Below, in pieces: positions 46,344 through 56,994 of a DNA stretch of 64,000 nucleotides. Position 1 is the stretch's first letter, and the number at the start of each line of letters is the position of its first letter. Below the pieces are notes generated by a model. That model searched no databases. It saw only the letters and a program-made list of their open reading frames with translations, and was not told the DNA's origin. The DNA lies in NCBI RefSeq assembly GCF_003202915.1, contig NZ_QGLP01000010.1, positions 170,924 through 234,923 of the forward strand, given 5' to 3'. A program made the translations under genes and the position numbers. The stretch comes from Gilliamella apicola (GTDB lineage: Bacteria; Pseudomonadota; Gammaproteobacteria; Enterobacterales; Orbaceae).

Positions 46344-48042
46344 TAAACTTAGCGATATACCATTAATATCATCTCAACCGTTGGAATTTAACGACAGCGA
46401 GTTATCTGTTATTGAAGACGATTTTTTTCGACAATTGTTACAGTTCACTGAAAAACAGCAAGATTTAAGTGACAATAAAAAACTAATCAATTTAAACTCG
46501 CTCAAAGAAAAGCTAAATAGGGAAGAAGATAGCAATAATAGTGATGAATTATTCATGCTGTTTGCATCACCACTCAATTTGCAAGCCGAACAAGAGTCAA
46601 CAATGGCTATCACTAACAGACAGACTATTGAACAGATAGATGAGAATAAACCATTGTTAAAAGGGAACACTAAGGCCAATGATTCACTTCTTGATGCCAA
46701 GCTTGCCAATAATGTAAAACAACCAACCAGTATCGATCAAAAAGCGGCAGAGATCCTTACTTCTATCAATAATAGTGAACAATTTATCAACAAAGCAAAT
46801 GATCAGCATAAAACCTCAAAAAATATAAATTTAGTTGAATCGGCAAAAGCAGATCAAACTTTACCAAACAGCAACCTTACTAAGACTCAAAGCAGTAATA
46901 GCTTTAACAATTTACAACAAAGCGTTGCCAACAATCTTGCTGATAACAAAATCATTAATTCTAATCAAGAAATAGCATTAGTAGCATCAGGAAATAGCCA
47001 AAATCTATTATCTACATCAACGCCAATTGCTGAAAAGCAACTTTTTGATAGCAATATCGCTAATACCAACCAAGAACCAACATTAGTGACAGCTGGAAGT
47101 AGTCAAAATCAATTATCCTCATCAACACCGATTACCGAAAAACAACTTTTTGATAACAATAGCGCTAATAACAATCAGGAATCGGTATTAGCGGCAGCTG
47201 GAAATGGTCAAACGCCATTATCCACTGCAACAATGGTTAATAATACTAACCAAGATCCTGCATTAATTACAGCGGAAAATAGTAAAATATCGGCAACAAT
47301 TGTTGATAACAATATTGCCAAGAACAACCAAGGATCAGCGTTAGTTACAACGGAAAATAATCAAAATCTATTATCTACATCAGCATCGCTTTTTGAAAGC
47401 CAATCTACTGATAGTAAAATTGCCAATACTAGCCAAGAACCAGATGGTCAAAATCTATTATCCACATCATCATCAATTTTTGAAAACCAAGTTATTGCTA
47501 GCAAAATCGCCAATACTAACCAAGAACCAGAATTAGTAACAGCGGTAAATGGCCAAAATCTATTATCGACTTCAACACCACTAGTTGAAAAACAGACAAC
47601 ATTAGACTTAAATTTACCGATGCCAATGGATGTTGCAAAATGGCAAACCGCATTAAATGAAAAAATTAGCTTAATTTGTCGTCAAGGTATTCAAAATGCG
47701 GAAATAAAATTACATCCGGAAGAACTTGGTTCACTGCATATTAAATTAGCACTTATTGATGACAAGATGAACCTGCATATGGCTGTTGCACATAACATGG
47801 TTAAAAGCGTTTTAGAATCAGCACTACCACAGTTAAGAACTTCATTGGAAGAACACGGTATTACATTACAACAGACCGATATCAGTGATTCTTCAATGAT
47901 GAATGATTCCAAACAGTCTTCACCTTATAAACAAGAACAACAATCAAAAACAGAACAGTTATTAAATGAAAAAAATCAATCTTTACCTAAACCTGAACAT
48001 CGCTCAAATGTCACGCAGTCAGGATTAAGTATTTTTGCCTAA
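46333..48042 (+). CDS. fliK: FliK, hook-length control protein with repeat-built ruler region
   Basis: The 569-residue protein is much longer than E. coli FliK (about 375). The C-terminal switch domain (about 430-515) is conserved, with AEIKLHPEELGSLHIKLAL (about 456-474). The extra length is a Ser/Asn/Gln/Thr-rich centre made of about seven imperfect repeats (residues 203-423). FliK acts as a tape measure: while hook length rises, its C-terminal domain meets FlhB and stops hook export. It begins inside the end of fliJ, after AAGGAG. Confidence 0.93.
   Translation: MNINKLSDIPLISSQPLEFNDSELSVIEDDFFRQLLQFTEKQQDLSDNKKLINLNSLKEKLNREEDSNNSDELFMLFASPLNLQAEQESTMAITNRQTIEQIDENKPLLKGNTKANDSLLDAKLANNVKQPTSIDQKAAEILTSINNSEQFINKANDQHKTSKNINLVESAKADQTLPNSNLTKTQSSNSFNNLQQSVANNLADNKIINSNQEIALVASGNSQNLLSTSTPIAEKQLFDSNIANTNQEPTLVTAGSSQNQLSSSTPITEKQLFDNNSANNNQESVLAAAGNGQTPLSTATMVNNTNQDPALITAENSKISATIVDNNIAKNNQGSALVTTENNQNLLSTSASLFESQSTDSKIANTSQEPDGQNLLSTSSSIFENQVIASKIANTNQEPELVTAVNGQNLLSTSTPLVEKQTTLDLNLPMPMDVAKWQTALNEKISLICRQGIQNAEIKLHPEELGSLHIKLALIDDKMNLHMAVAHNMVKSVLESALPQLRTSLEEHGITLQQTDISDSSMMNDSKQSSPYKQEQQSKTEQLLNEKNQSLPKPEHRSNVTQSGLSIFA
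46939..47601 (+). repeat. Seven degenerate repeats in the fliK ruler region
   Basis: Units of 25-38 residues share the pattern IANTNQEPxLVTAxNxQNLL then STSTPLxEKQ. They begin at about residues 203, 241, 276, 302, 327, 362 and 391. Units three, four and six are shortened. The repeats are visible in the DNA as recurring AATACTAACCAAGAACCA-like and AATCTATTATC-like blocks. Confidence 0.8.
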
Positions 48043-48095
48043 ATAATAGTATTTAATGCAAAATTAGATTTAGATAACTAAATATCAAAAAGGTT

Positions 48096-48123
48096 GAATA
48101 GGTAATGTTTTTACTGCCTATTC
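48096..48123 (+). terminator. Hairpin between fliK and fliL
   Basis: GAATAGG/CCTATTC forms a 7-bp stem with an internal GTAA/TTAC. It lies 54 bp after fliK and 100 bp before fliL, so fliLMNOPQR may have its own promoter as in E. coli. The T-run is weak. Confidence 0.45.
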
Positions 48124-48223
48124 TTCAAATTAATTATTAAAGCATGATTTATTATTTCGGTAACTTTTGGTTATTTAGATAGTTATAAAGATTTCGTTAA
48201 ATTTCATTGAGACAATAATAAAT

Positions 48224-48691
48224 ATGGAAACTACAAATAAAAAAGTAAGTGTTTTAAATGTGATACTTATTTTAAATACTCTAGTAGCAACAGGTTTCGC
48301 TGGTTATTTATGGTTACAAAGTCAAGCTAGAAATATGGCTAATGCTCAGTTAGAGCCTGAAGTGTTATCACCAGTGTTTTTAACATTAAAACCGTTCACT
48401 ATTTCACTACCGCCATCTGAAGACAATTTAGAAACCAATAAAATTCTTTATGTTGGTATTGTATTGCGTGTCGCTGATAAAGAACAAAAGAATATATTAT
48501 TAGATTATCTACCTGAAGTAAGAAGTAATGTATTACTTTTAACTTCTAAACAGTATATTAATAATTTAAAGACAGAATCAGGCAAACTTGAATTACAAGA
48601 ACAGATAAAAGCGGCCTTATCTCGCCAATACGATACAAGACGTTCAGTACAAGTTGATGAAGTTTTATTCACTGATTTTATTGTAAGGTAG
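48224..48691 (+). CDS. fliL: FliL, basal-body/stator-associated membrane protein
   Basis: The 155-residue protein has one N-terminal membrane helix (about 9-28) and a periplasmic domain with VLRVADKEQKNILLDYLPEV. It surrounds stators near the motor. It opens fliLMNOPQR. Confidence 0.93.
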   Translation: METTNKKVSVLNVILILNTLVATGFAGYLWLQSQARNMANAQLEPEVLSPVFLTLKPFTISLPPSEDNLETNKILYVGIVLRVADKEQKNILLDYLPEVRSNVLLLTSKQYINNLKTESGKLELQEQIKAALSRQYDTRRSVQVDEVLFTDFIVR

Positions 48692-48696
48692 TTATC

Positions 48697-49737
48697 ATGT
48701 CTGATGATCTTCAATCTAATACCGATATAAGTGAACCTTCAGCAGAGTATTCACAAGAAAATTCAGCAAACATAAGTAATAATGATGTAGAGCAGAATTA
48801 TCGTTCACCGCAAAGTAAACGGAATGAAGTTAAACCTTATGATATATCAGTTAAACATAACTTTATCCCTGAGCGGCTACCCGCGTTAGAAATTATTAAT
48901 GAACGCTTTGCACGTCAGTTTAGAATTGGATTATTTAACTTATTACGCCGTAATACTGATGTTATTACATCGCATATTGAATCGAAAACGTTTAAAGAGT
49001 TTTCTAGTGTTTCGGCTCTCAATCATTTAAATTTAGTTCATCTTAACCCTTTACGGGGAAGTTGCTTATTTTCATTTTCGCCAGAATTAGTTTTTATTGT
49101 CGTTGATACGCTTTTTGGTGGGGATGGACATATATCGAATGTTTATAAAAAAGAGCGAGAATATACGCACACCGAACAAGAAATCATTAGACGGGTGTTA
49201 AATCTTGCCTTAACCACTTACCAAAATTCTTGGATTGATGTCTACAATATCGAAATAGAGTACATTCGTTCAGAAGTAGAAAGCAGATTTACTAATATCA
49301 CCAGTTCACCCGACGATGTTATATTAATCTCAACATTTTTAGTTGAAATTGGCAACATTAAAGCTAATTTTTATATTTGTATTCCTTATACAATGATTGA
49401 GCCAATCAAAGAGCTTTTAATTAAGCCACCGAGCGAAAATCAAACTAACCAAGATGATAACGTCTGGATGAGTTCACTGACTAGCGGTATTAAACAATCA
49501 ACCGTTGAGCTAGTAGCTAACTTTGCTAATATTCAAACAACAGTTGCCAAATTATTGGCCTTAAAGGTAAACGATATTTTGGATATCGAAAAACCAACTA
49601 GCCTTGATGTCACCATTGGTGGTGTACCGGTATTAAAAGGTCATTACGGTAGTGTGAACAGACAATATGCAATTCAAGTAGAACAGATAAGCAACCCAGT
49701 TATAGAACAATTGAATGAAGGAGTGTTCAATGAATGA
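48697..49737 (+). CDS. fliM: FliM, C-ring switch protein
   Basis: The 346-residue protein has the middle domain with LNPLRGSCLFSFSPELVF and VVDTLFGGDG, and a SpoA-like C-terminal domain with VNDILDIEKP. A Ser/Asn-rich N-terminal stretch precedes it; the usual short CheY-binding motif (LSQxEIDALL) is not evident there. The E. coli protein is 334 residues. It overlaps fliN. Confidence 0.94.
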   Translation: MSDDLQSNTDISEPSAEYSQENSANISNNDVEQNYRSPQSKRNEVKPYDISVKHNFIPERLPALEIINERFARQFRIGLFNLLRRNTDVITSHIESKTFKEFSSVSALNHLNLVHLNPLRGSCLFSFSPELVFIVVDTLFGGDGHISNVYKKEREYTHTEQEIIRRVLNLALTTYQNSWIDVYNIEIEYIRSEVESRFTNITSSPDDVILISTFLVEIGNIKANFYICIPYTMIEPIKELLIKPPSENQTNQDDNVWMSSLTSGIKQSTVELVANFANIQTTVAKLLALKVNDILDIEKPTSLDVTIGGVPVLKGHYGSVNRQYAIQVEQISNPVIEQLNEGVFNE

Positions 49738-50110
49738 TATTCCAAACAATGGTGATGATAGTCAACCAAGTAATGTAGCTAATGAAGAGTCAGTAACCAA
49801 AGAGGCTATTTTTGAAACTCTTTCACCACAACCAACAGATATCAAAAAACAAGATATCAATCTTATTTTAGATATTCCTGTTAATCTAAGTGTTGAACTT
49901 GGTCGAACCAAAATGACCATTAAAGATTTGTTAAATTTAACTCAAGGTTCGGTTGTTGCCTTAGATGGCTTGGCTGGCGAACCTTTAGATATTCTCATTA
50001 ATGGTTACTTAATTGCCCAAGGTGAAATCGTTGTGGTTGGTGACAATTATGGTGTACGAATTACCGATATTATGACTCCATCTGAGCGTGTACGTAGATT
50101 AAGCCGCTAA
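49730..50110 (+). CDS. fliN: FliN, C-ring switch protein
   Basis: The 126-residue protein has the SpoA domain with ILDIPVNLSVELGRTKMTIK and ending YGVRITDIMTPSERVRRL. The ATG at 49730 is chosen because AAGGAG precedes it by 7 bases; an ATG at 49715 lies earlier inside fliM. Confidence 0.94.
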   Translation: MNDIPNNGDDSQPSNVANEESVTKEAIFETLSPQPTDIKKQDINLILDIPVNLSVELGRTKMTIKDLLNLTQGSVVALDGLAGEPLDILINGYLIAQGEIVVVGDNYGVRITDIMTPSERVRRLSR

Positions 50111-50131
50111 AAGCAAATAACTGAGATAACC

Positions 50132-50551
50132 ATGACAGAGCCTGCCCTAACCAACAATGTTCAGACCTTATCGTCTTTTTCGATAGAATCAGGTCTATAT
50201 AGCCAAATTGGTTCGGCATTTTTTTGTGTAATTGCTGTTATCTTTTTTTTAGGATGGATATTAAAACGATCAGGTTGGAGAAAATCCTCCAAGCAATTCA
50301 TTGATGTTAAAGCAACATACAATATAAGTGCTAAAGAGCGTATTCTTCTGGTTTATGTTGACCATCAATTACTGGTTGTTGGGGTTACTGCTCAGCAAAT
50401 GACATTACTACATACTATAAATGAAGAACATACCGAAATGTTATTAGCAGAACCTCAGGGTGTTGAGCAAACATCAAAAAATAAATCATTTAATCAGATA
50501 TTGCAGTCAGTATTAAATGCTGCAAAAAGGAGCAACTCATCGTGCGGTTAA
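50132..50551 (+). CDS. fliO: FliO, export gate assembly factor
   Basis: The 139-residue protein has a single membrane helix (about 28-47, [19 protein letters not shown]) followed by a small cytosolic domain with [20 protein letters not shown]. It helps assemble the FliP ring. It overlaps the fliP start. Confidence 0.9.
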   Translation: MTEPALTNNVQTLSSFSIESGLYSQIGSAFFCVIAVIFFLGWILKRSGWRKSSKQFIDVKATYNISAKERILLVYVDHQLLVVGVTAQQMTLLHTINEEHTEMLLAEPQGVEQTSKNKSFNQILQSVLNAAKRSNSSCG

Positions 50552-51282
50552 AACATATTATTTTGCTAAGCTTATTGTTTGTTAACCAATATAGTTTTGC
50601 AGGATTATCACCGTTAACGATTGTTGCTCAAACAGCTAATCAAGAAGGGCAAAATTGGTCATTACCTGTTGAAACCTTAGTTTTTTTAACTTTACTGACT
50701 TTTATCCCAATTATTCTATTGTTAATGACGAGTTTTACTCGTATCATTATTGTATTAGGATTATTGCGTAGTGCACTTGGCACCCAATCAGCACCACCTA
50801 ATCAATTAATTTTAGGTATAGCGCTATTTATGACATTTTTTATTATGTCACCAACACTAGATAAAATATATCAAGATGCGTATCTTCCTTATTCTGAACA
50901 AAAAATCACCATGGAAGAAGGGCTAGAAGAGGCAACTAAACCGCTTCGCGAATTTATGCTAACTCAAACTCGTGAAAGTGATTTAGCTTTATTTGTAAAT
51001 ATGTCCCATGCTACTGAAATTCAAACTCGTGAAGAAATCCCACTACGAATTTTGGTTCCTGCTTTTGTAGCTAGTGAGTTAAAAACAGCCTTTCAAATTG
51101 GTTTTACGCTTTTTATTCCATTCTTGGTAATTGATTTGGTTGTTGCCAGTACCTTAATGGCATTAGGTATGATGATGGTACCACCCGCAACGGTATCACT
51201 ACCGTTTAAAATTATGCTGTTTGTACTAGCTGATGGCTGGCACCTATTGTTAGGTTCATTAGCACAAAGCTTTTTTAGTTAG
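50542..51282 (+). CDS. fliP: FliP, export gate core protein
   Basis: The 246-residue protein has a signal peptide and four membrane segments, with [20 protein letters not shown] and the [20 protein letters not shown] segment. It starts with GTG (50542) inside fliO, 10 bases after AAGGAG. Five FliP subunits line the export channel. Confidence 0.95.
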   Translation: MRLKHIILLSLLFVNQYSFAGLSPLTIVAQTANQEGQNWSLPVETLVFLTLLTFIPIILLLMTSFTRIIIVLGLLRSALGTQSAPPNQLILGIALFMTFFIMSPTLDKIYQDAYLPYSEQKITMEEGLEEATKPLREFMLTQTRESDLALFVNMSHATEIQTREEIPLRILVPAFVASELKTAFQIGFTLFIPFLVIDLVVASTLMALGMMMVPPATVSLPFKIMLFVLADGWHLLLGSLAQSFFS

Positions 51283-51306
51283 CAAAGATAAAGCAGGGGG
51301 ATCAAT

Positions 51307-51576
51307 ATGCAATCTGAATTTATTAGCCATTTCGCCATGCAAGCTATCAAAGTTGCCGGATCAATTGCTGGTCCTCTATTACTAGCGGCATTGGTTACAG
51401 GATTAATTGTCAGTTTACTACAAGCTGCAACACAAATTAATGAAATGACCTTAACTTTTATTCCTAAAATTTTGGCTGTCATCGTGGTACTAATTATTTT
51501 AGGCCCATCAATGCTAACAACAATGATCGACTATATTAGCCTTGTCATTACGAATATTCCCAACTTAACAAGTTAA
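51307..51576 (+). CDS. fliQ: FliQ, export gate core protein
   Basis: The 89-residue protein has two membrane helices and the conserved ALVTGLIVSLLQAATQINEM and TLTFIPKILAV. Length equals E. coli FliQ. Confidence 0.95.
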   Translation: MQSEFISHFAMQAIKVAGSIAGPLLLAALVTGLIVSLLQAATQINEMTLTFIPKILAVIVVLIILGPSMLTTMIDYISLVITNIPNLTS

Positions 51577-51581
51577 TTTTA

Positions 51582-52385
51582 ATGGATTTAGCTATTCAGG
51601 ATTTTTTGAATATTGATTATTTTTCTTGGGTTAGATCAAGTTTTCTTCCTTTTGTCCGCATTTTAGCTTTAATTATGGTCGCACCTATTACTGGTGAAAG
51701 AGAAGTACCAAACCGTGTCAAAATAGGTTTAGCAATACTGATTGTGATTGTTTTACCCTTACCAAAGTTAGACGATAATCTTACCATTTATTCACTAATG
51801 GGCATCTGGGTCATTGGACAACAAATTATGATTGGCATCATAATCGGTTATTCTGTACAAATCACCTTTATGACTGTTAGGTTTTCCGGTGAATTAATTG
51901 GCATGCAAATGGGGTTAGGTATGGCGACGGTTTATGATCCTGTTGGCGGACCATCTACCTCAGTATTATCACGTTTAATTAATATTACTGCCTTATTAGT
52001 ATTTCTAAGTTTAGATGGCCATTTATGGTTAATCTATGGTTTAGCTAATAGTTTTACTATTATTCCTATTAGTATTTCACCGTTAAAAGAAAATGGCTAT
52101 TTAGCTTTGATTGAAACCACAAGCCTACTATTCAATAACGGTGTTATGTTGGCGTTACCTTTACTGACGCTATTACTTATTATTAACCTGTCATTAGGTT
52201 TATTAAATCGAATCACTCCACAGCTATCAATTTTTGTGGTCGGTTTTCCACTGACATTATTATGTGGGTTGATGATGTTAACTTATTTATTTTCTGTGTT
52301 ACCTTCATTTGTAGAATTAATTTTAGAAGAGATCTTTTCCTCAATGTCGCGAATTTTGCTTTATCTTGGTGAACCCTCTCCCTAG
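51582..52385 (+). CDS. fliR: FliR, export gate core protein
   Basis: The 267-residue membrane protein has about six hydrophobic segments and conserved FVRILALIMVAPITGEREVP and GMQMGLGMATVYDPVGGPST. It ends the fliLMNOPQR operon and the flagellar island. Confidence 0.95.
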   Translation: MDLAIQDFLNIDYFSWVRSSFLPFVRILALIMVAPITGEREVPNRVKIGLAILIVIVLPLPKLDDNLTIYSLMGIWVIGQQIMIGIIIGYSVQITFMTVRFSGELIGMQMGLGMATVYDPVGGPSTSVLSRLINITALLVFLSLDGHLWLIYGLANSFTIIPISISPLKENGYLALIETTSLLFNNGVMLALPLLTLLLIINLSLGLLNRITPQLSIFVVGFPLTLLCGLMMLTYLFSVLPSFVELILEEIFSSMSRILLYLGEPSP

Positions 52386-52679
52386 GTCGATAAACCTTAA
52401 CGACTATCTATAATTTTTTTAGCAAAATATAATGAAAAAATAGTTTTTGAAAGTCAACAAAAAACATTTATAGATTTATTAATAATTTGGCAATATTGCT
52501 TAATCTCCATACATCTATTTTAAAGGTATCAAGGAATTTATATCATTCTTAATGTTTGTTGGAAATTATACAACTTATTACCAAAATATTGAGGAGAGGA
52601 AACATTTTCTTTAACGCCAAAAATAGTAGTAACTGAAATGTTATAGAGTTAGAATTTACTTATAGCAAGTAATAAAAAA
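52386..52679. other. AT-rich gap after fliR, no gene seen
   Basis: About 290 bp between fliR and the dacA terminator contain no open frame with a ribosome site and no clear hairpin for fliR. I see nothing else in it. Confidence 0.6.
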
Positions 52680-52708
52680 CCGCTGCATAAATAAAAGTTA
52701 AACAGCGG
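52680..52708 (-). terminator. Terminator of the mrdA-mrdB-dacA operon
   Basis: CCGCTG/CAGCGG, 6 bp with a 17-nt loop, is followed on the minus strand by a T6 run. It lies 15 bp after the dacA stop. Confidence 0.8.
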
Positions 52709-52722
52709 CTATAAAGAAGAAA

Positions 52723-53904
52723 TTAATTAAAAAATTTATGGAATTGTAATTTTATCCAATCCCAAATACCGCCGAAGAATCCAGTTTCCTCAACATTTTC
52801 AAGAGTAACTAAAGGTTGTTCATTGATAACTTTATCATCTAATAAAAATTGGATTTTGCCAACCGGTGTTCCTTTGCTAATTGGTGCATAAATATAATCA
52901 TCAATGCTGTATTGTATTTTAACATCCGCTGCACGGCCTTTTGGCACTGAGATATATGCGCCATTGATAGAACCGAGTTTAACTTTATTTTTATCACCAT
53001 ACCAAACTGACTTATTCACTAACGGATCATTCGGTTTTACTGGATTTGCCGTTTCAAAAAACCGAAATCCCCAAGTAAGTAATTTTTTACTTTCTTCTTC
53101 ACGACCTTTAAATGTTCGACCTCCTAATACGGCCGAAATTAAACGAGTGTTACCATCCACTGCTGATGCCACAAGATTATAACCAGCCGCTGCAGTATGC
53201 CCGGTTTTAATGCCATCTACATTTAACGAGGTATCCCATAGTAAACCATTACGATTCAATTGTGGTTTAGAAAGATTATAGGTAAATTCTTTTTCTTTAT
53301 AAATAGCGTATTCTGTTGGTAAGTCACGAATTAAAGCTTGACCTAACAATGCCATATCTTTAGCAGTTGTATATTGACCTGGTGCATCAAGACCATGTAC
53401 AGTTTCAAAGTGAGTGTGTTGTAAGCCAATTTTTTTTGCATATTCATTCATTAAATTAACAAATGCACCTTGGCTACCCGCAACATGTTCAGCCATCGCA
53501 ATACACGCATCATTACCTGATTGGATAATGATACCTTTGTTTAAATCTGCCACCCGAACAGTTTTACCGACTTCTAAAAACATTAAAGACGAGCCTTTTA
53601 ATACAGGATTGCCTGTTGCCCATGCATCTTTACTAACTAGAACCATATCATCATTTTTAATTCTGCCTGACTCTAAAGCTTGACCAACAACATAACTGGT
53701 CATCATTTTGGTTAAGCTTGCTGGGTCACGCTGTTGTTCAGCATTGTATTGTGCTAAAATTTCACCAGACTTGGCATCCATTAAGATATATGCTTCAGCA
53801 TTTAATTGTGGAATAGCGGGAATAGGAAAAATCATTTCCGCCGAGGCCGAAGAACATATTGCGAGCGACAATAACCCAAAAGATAATTTAAATTTCTTTT
53901 TCAT
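52723..53904 (-). CDS. dacA: D-alanyl-D-alanine carboxypeptidase (PBP5/6 type)
   Basis: The 393-residue enzyme trims the terminal D-Ala from peptidoglycan stem peptides. A signal peptide ends near SASA; the active-site serine is in SLTKMM (about 65-70), with SGN (about 128-130) and KTG (about 231-233). The C-terminal amphipathic helix [17 protein letters not shown] anchors it to the inner membrane. It follows mrdB by 14 bp; rlpA, between these genes in E. coli, is missing. Confidence 0.95.
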   Translation of the reverse strand: MKKKFKLSFGLLSLAICSSASAEMIFPIPAIPQLNAEAYILMDAKSGEILAQYNAEQQRDPASLTKMMTSYVVGQALESGRIKNDDMVLVSKDAWATGNPVLKGSSLMFLEVGKTVRVADLNKGIIIQSGNDACIAMAEHVAGSQGAFVNLMNEYAKKIGLQHTHFETVHGLDAPGQYTTAKDMALLGQALIRDLPTEYAIYKEKEFTYNLSKPQLNRNGLLWDTSLNVDGIKTGHTAAAGYNLVASAVDGNTRLISAVLGGRTFKGREEESKKLLTWGFRFFETANPVKPNDPLVNKSVWYGDKNKVKLGSINGAYISVPKGRAADVKIQYSIDDYIYAPISKGTPVGKIQFLLDDKVINEQPLVTLENVEETGFFGGIWDWIKLQFHKFFN

Positions 53905-53918
53905 TGATAAAAATTCCG

Positions 53919-55025
53919 TTATATGTTTTTAGATAACATGTATCGATGTGTGTGAATAGACATCATAATGCCAAAACTTGCCATTAAAACGACTAATGAT
54001 GAGCCACCATAACTTATTAATGGTAATGGTACACCAACAACTGGTAAGATGCCACTGACCATACCGATATTAATAAATACGTAGACAAAAAAGACTAAAA
54101 TTAAGCCACCAGAAAGTATTCGCCCAAAGGTCGTTTGTGCCTGTGAAGCAATAATTAATCCACGTATAATTAAGCATAAAAACAAGACTAACAAAATAAT
54201 AGAACCAATAAATCCAAATTCTTCTGCAATAACTGAAAAAATAAAATCGGTATGTCTTTCTGGTAAAAATTCCAACTGTGATTGAGTACCTTGCAGCCAA
54301 CCTTTACCCCATATTCCACCGGATCCAATTGCCGTTTTAGACTGGAGAATATGATAACCTGTACCATTAGGATCACGCTCAGGATTAAATAATGTTAAAA
54401 CCCGTTCACGTTGATAATCATGCATTAAGTAGAACCACATAATCGGCAAAAATATCGCGATCAATATCAAGGCAAAAAGAATAAATCGCCAATTAATTCC
54501 TGCCAAAAAGATGATAAAAATACCTGACATGATAATTAAAATAGCAGTTCCCAAATCAGGTTGCATTGCTACCAACAGCGATGGTACACCAATAATAGCT
54601 AATGTTTGTACGGTAGTTTTCAGCGGTGGTGGACAACCATCACGATGAATAAATTTAGCCACCATTAAAGGCACGGCTATTTTAGCTATTTCTGAAGGTT
54701 GAAAGCGAATAACACCTAAATCTAACCAACGCTGAGCCCCTTTGCTGGTATAACCAAAAATATCAACTAATAATAATATAATAATACATACAACATAGAG
54801 ATAAGGCGCCCATTTTTCATAGGTTCTTGGTGAAAATTGAGCAAAGACAATCATTGCAAAAAAACCAAGTACTATTTGGATCACCCGCTTTTGCATCATA
54901 TCAATACTTTGACCACTAGCGCTCCATAATATATAAAGGCTATAACCAAGAAGTAAGGTGATAAATAAGCAAAAAAGTGGATCAATATGTATCTTTTGCC
55001 AAAAAGATCTCTTAATATTACTCAT
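53919..55025 (-). CDS. mrdB: RodA (MrdB), SEDS peptidoglycan polymerase
   Basis: The 368-residue membrane protein has about ten helices. Its SEDS signatures include [29 protein letters not shown] and [20 protein letters not shown]. It polymerises glycan strands for cell elongation with PBP2 (mrdA), which ends 2 bp before its start. Confidence 0.96.
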   Translation of the reverse strand: MSNIKRSFWQKIHIDPLFCLFITLLLGYSLYILWSASGQSIDMMQKRVIQIVLGFFAMIVFAQFSPRTYEKWAPYLYVVCIIILLLVDIFGYTSKGAQRWLDLGVIRFQPSEIAKIAVPLMVAKFIHRDGCPPPLKTTVQTLAIIGVPSLLVAMQPDLGTAILIIMSGIFIIFLAGINWRFILFALILIAIFLPIMWFYLMHDYQRERVLTLFNPERDPNGTGYHILQSKTAIGSGGIWGKGWLQGTQSQLEFLPERHTDFIFSVIAEEFGFIGSIILLVLFLCLIIRGLIIASQAQTTFGRILSGGLILVFFVYVFINIGMVSGILPVVGVPLPLISYGGSSLVVLMASFGIMMSIHTHRYMLSKNI

Positions 55026-55027
55026 AA

Positions 55028-56974
55028 TTAATCTTCATGTCCTATATTCGGTGAGTCATCTTTTAATTCTGCTGAGTTATCACCTTCCAGATAATAATCA
55101 AGTATCTTACGCGCGACCGCACCACCATTAGAGCTACCTCCTCCACCGTTTTCTAAAACAATGGCCAACGCTATTTTCGGTTTATCATAAGGTGCATAAG
55201 CAATAAATAAAGCATGATCACGTAAATGTTCAGGTATGTGATTGGCATTATAGGTTTCGTTCTCTTTTAATCCATAAACTTGAGCTGTGCCAGACTTACC
55301 TGCAGCTTGATATTTAGCATCAGCATAAACTTTTCGTGCAGTGCCATGTGAACCAAACATAACTCGATGCATACCTTCTTTTGCTAATGCCCAGTAGGCT
55401 GGATTAATATTAATAAGACTGTTGTTTTCCACATATTTTGATGGTTCAATTTTTGGTTGGTTTTGATTGGTATTAATAATGTCACTCTTTTTATATAATA
55501 AAAAGTGTGGAGTAAAAGTTTTACCATTATTTATCATTATAGACAATGCTTTAACCATTTGCATTGGCGTTGCTGTCCAATAACCTTGACCAATACCAAC
55601 TGGAATGGTATCACCTTGTAACCACGATTTTTTATGGCGTTTCATTTTCCATTCGCGACTTGGCATGACGGCACGTGACTCTTCATTAGGAGAAATATCG
55701 ATACCAGTTCGCTCACCATAACCAAATTTTTTCATCCATAAATTTAAACGATCTATGCCCATATCATAAGCAACTTGGTAAAAGTAAGTATCTACGGATT
55801 CTTCAATCGCTCTTAAAACATCAACACGACCATGTCCCCATTTTAACCAGTCTCGGTAACGCCTTTCTGTACCTGGCAGTTGCCACCAACCCGGATCATT
55901 AATTACGCTCTTTGGTGAAACAACACCTTCACTCAATGCCGCTATCGAAATAAACGGTTTGACTGTTGAAGCTGGTGGATAGGCACCGAGTAAGGCGCGA
56001 TTGAAAAGAGGTTTACTTGGATCATTTAGTAACTCTTTATATTTTTTACTTGAAATACCACCAACAAAGTCATTTGAGTCATAACTTGGCGTCGAAACCA
56101 TTGCCAACACTTCACCATTATTGGGATCAATGGCCACCACTGACGCTTTACGACCAGCAAGCAATGATTCAATATAGAGTTGTAATTTCAGGTTAATAGA
56201 TAAATAGATATCTTCACCCGCTTGTGGTGGATGTTGTTCAAGTAAACGAACAATACGACCTCGGCTATTTACTTCAACCTTTTCATTACCAGCAGTACCA
56301 TGTAAGACATCTTCGTAATATCTTTCAATCCCCATTTTACCAATATTAAATGTGGCCACATAATTACTAGCTTTATTTTGTTCTTCTAGGCGTTGCTTAT
56401 CTTGAGAGTTTATTTTGGATATATAACCAAGAATATGAGTGAGCGAAGAGCCGTATGGATAATATCGATGTTGAATTTTAACAATAGATACAAATGGGAA
56501 ACGATGCTGATCAACAATAAAACGGGCTATCTGCTTATCGGTTAAATTTTCTTTAAGTGGTACTGGACGATGAGCTCGATAATTTCGTCTTTCCTTTTGA
56601 AAATTTTCGATATCTTCATCAGTTAAATCAACAATTTTTTTTAATTGTTCAAACTGTTCGTTAAGGTTTTTAGTTTTATCAGGAACTATATTAAGTTGAT
56701 AAGTAATATTATTTATCGCCAATGGCGTGCCATTACGATCATAAATCATACCGCGACTAGGCGGAATTGGGATAATTTCAATACGATTATTGTTTGATTT
56801 AGTACTGTAATAACTAAAGTTTAAAATTTGCAAATCAGCTAAATTAGCTAATAATACAAAAACTAATAGAATTATTACCACAAACGCAAACAGTGCTCTA
56901 CGCAGAAATAGATTTGTTTCTGCTGAGTGATCGCGAATATTGCCTTTTTGATTTTTACCTGAAATAGAGATAAT
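55028..56974 (-). CDS. mrdA: PBP2 (MrdA), elongasome transpeptidase, probable non-standard start
   Basis: This inner-membrane class B PBP cross-links peptidoglycan for rod shape. The active-site serine is in PPASTVKPF, the second motif SVD (SAD in E. coli) and the third KSGTAQ. The N-terminal segment [19 protein letters not shown], like E. coli's, is encoded upstream of the first usual start (GTG at 56881), which would delete half the membrane anchor. Between the preceding stop (56977-56975) and this GTG there is no in-frame ATG, GTG or TTG. A strong GAGGAG ribosome site (56984-56979) points to ATT at 56974 or ATC at 56971 as start. The product would be about 648 residues (E. coli 633). Confidence 0.9.
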   Translation of the reverse strand: MISISGKNQKGNIRDHSAETNLFLRRALFAFVVIILLVFVLLANLADLQILNFSYYSTKSNNNRIEIIPIPPSRGMIYDRNGTPLAINNITYQLNIVPDKTKNLNEQFEQLKKIVDLTDEDIENFQKERRNYRAHRPVPLKENLTDKQIARFIVDQHRFPFVSIVKIQHRYYPYGSSLTHILGYISKINSQDKQRLEEQNKASNYVATFNIGKMGIERYYEDVLHGTAGNEKVEVNSRGRIVRLLEQHPPQAGEDIYLSINLKLQLYIESLLAGRKASVVAIDPNNGEVLAMVSTPSYDSNDFVGGISSKKYKELLNDPSKPLFNRALLGAYPPASTVKPFISIAALSEGVVSPKSVINDPGWWQLPGTERRYRDWLKWGHGRVDVLRAIEESVDTYFYQVAYDMGIDRLNLWMKKFGYGERTGIDISPNEESRAVMPSREWKMKRHKKSWLQGDTIPVGIGQGYWTATPMQMVKALSIMINNGKTFTPHFLLYKKSDIINTNQNQPKIEPSKYVENNSLININPAYWALAKEGMHRVMFGSHGTARKVYADAKYQAAGKSGTAQVYGLKENETYNANHIPEHLRDHALFIAYAPYDKPKIALAIVLENGGGGSSNGGAVARKILDYYLEGDNSAELKDDSPNIGHED

Positions 56975-56994
56975 CTAGCTCCTCTAAATTCTGT

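Noticed and set aside
52481..52500. Sigma54-like TTGG...GC sequence after fliR
   Set aside because: The GG-GC spacing is 7 bp, not 10, and no gene follows.
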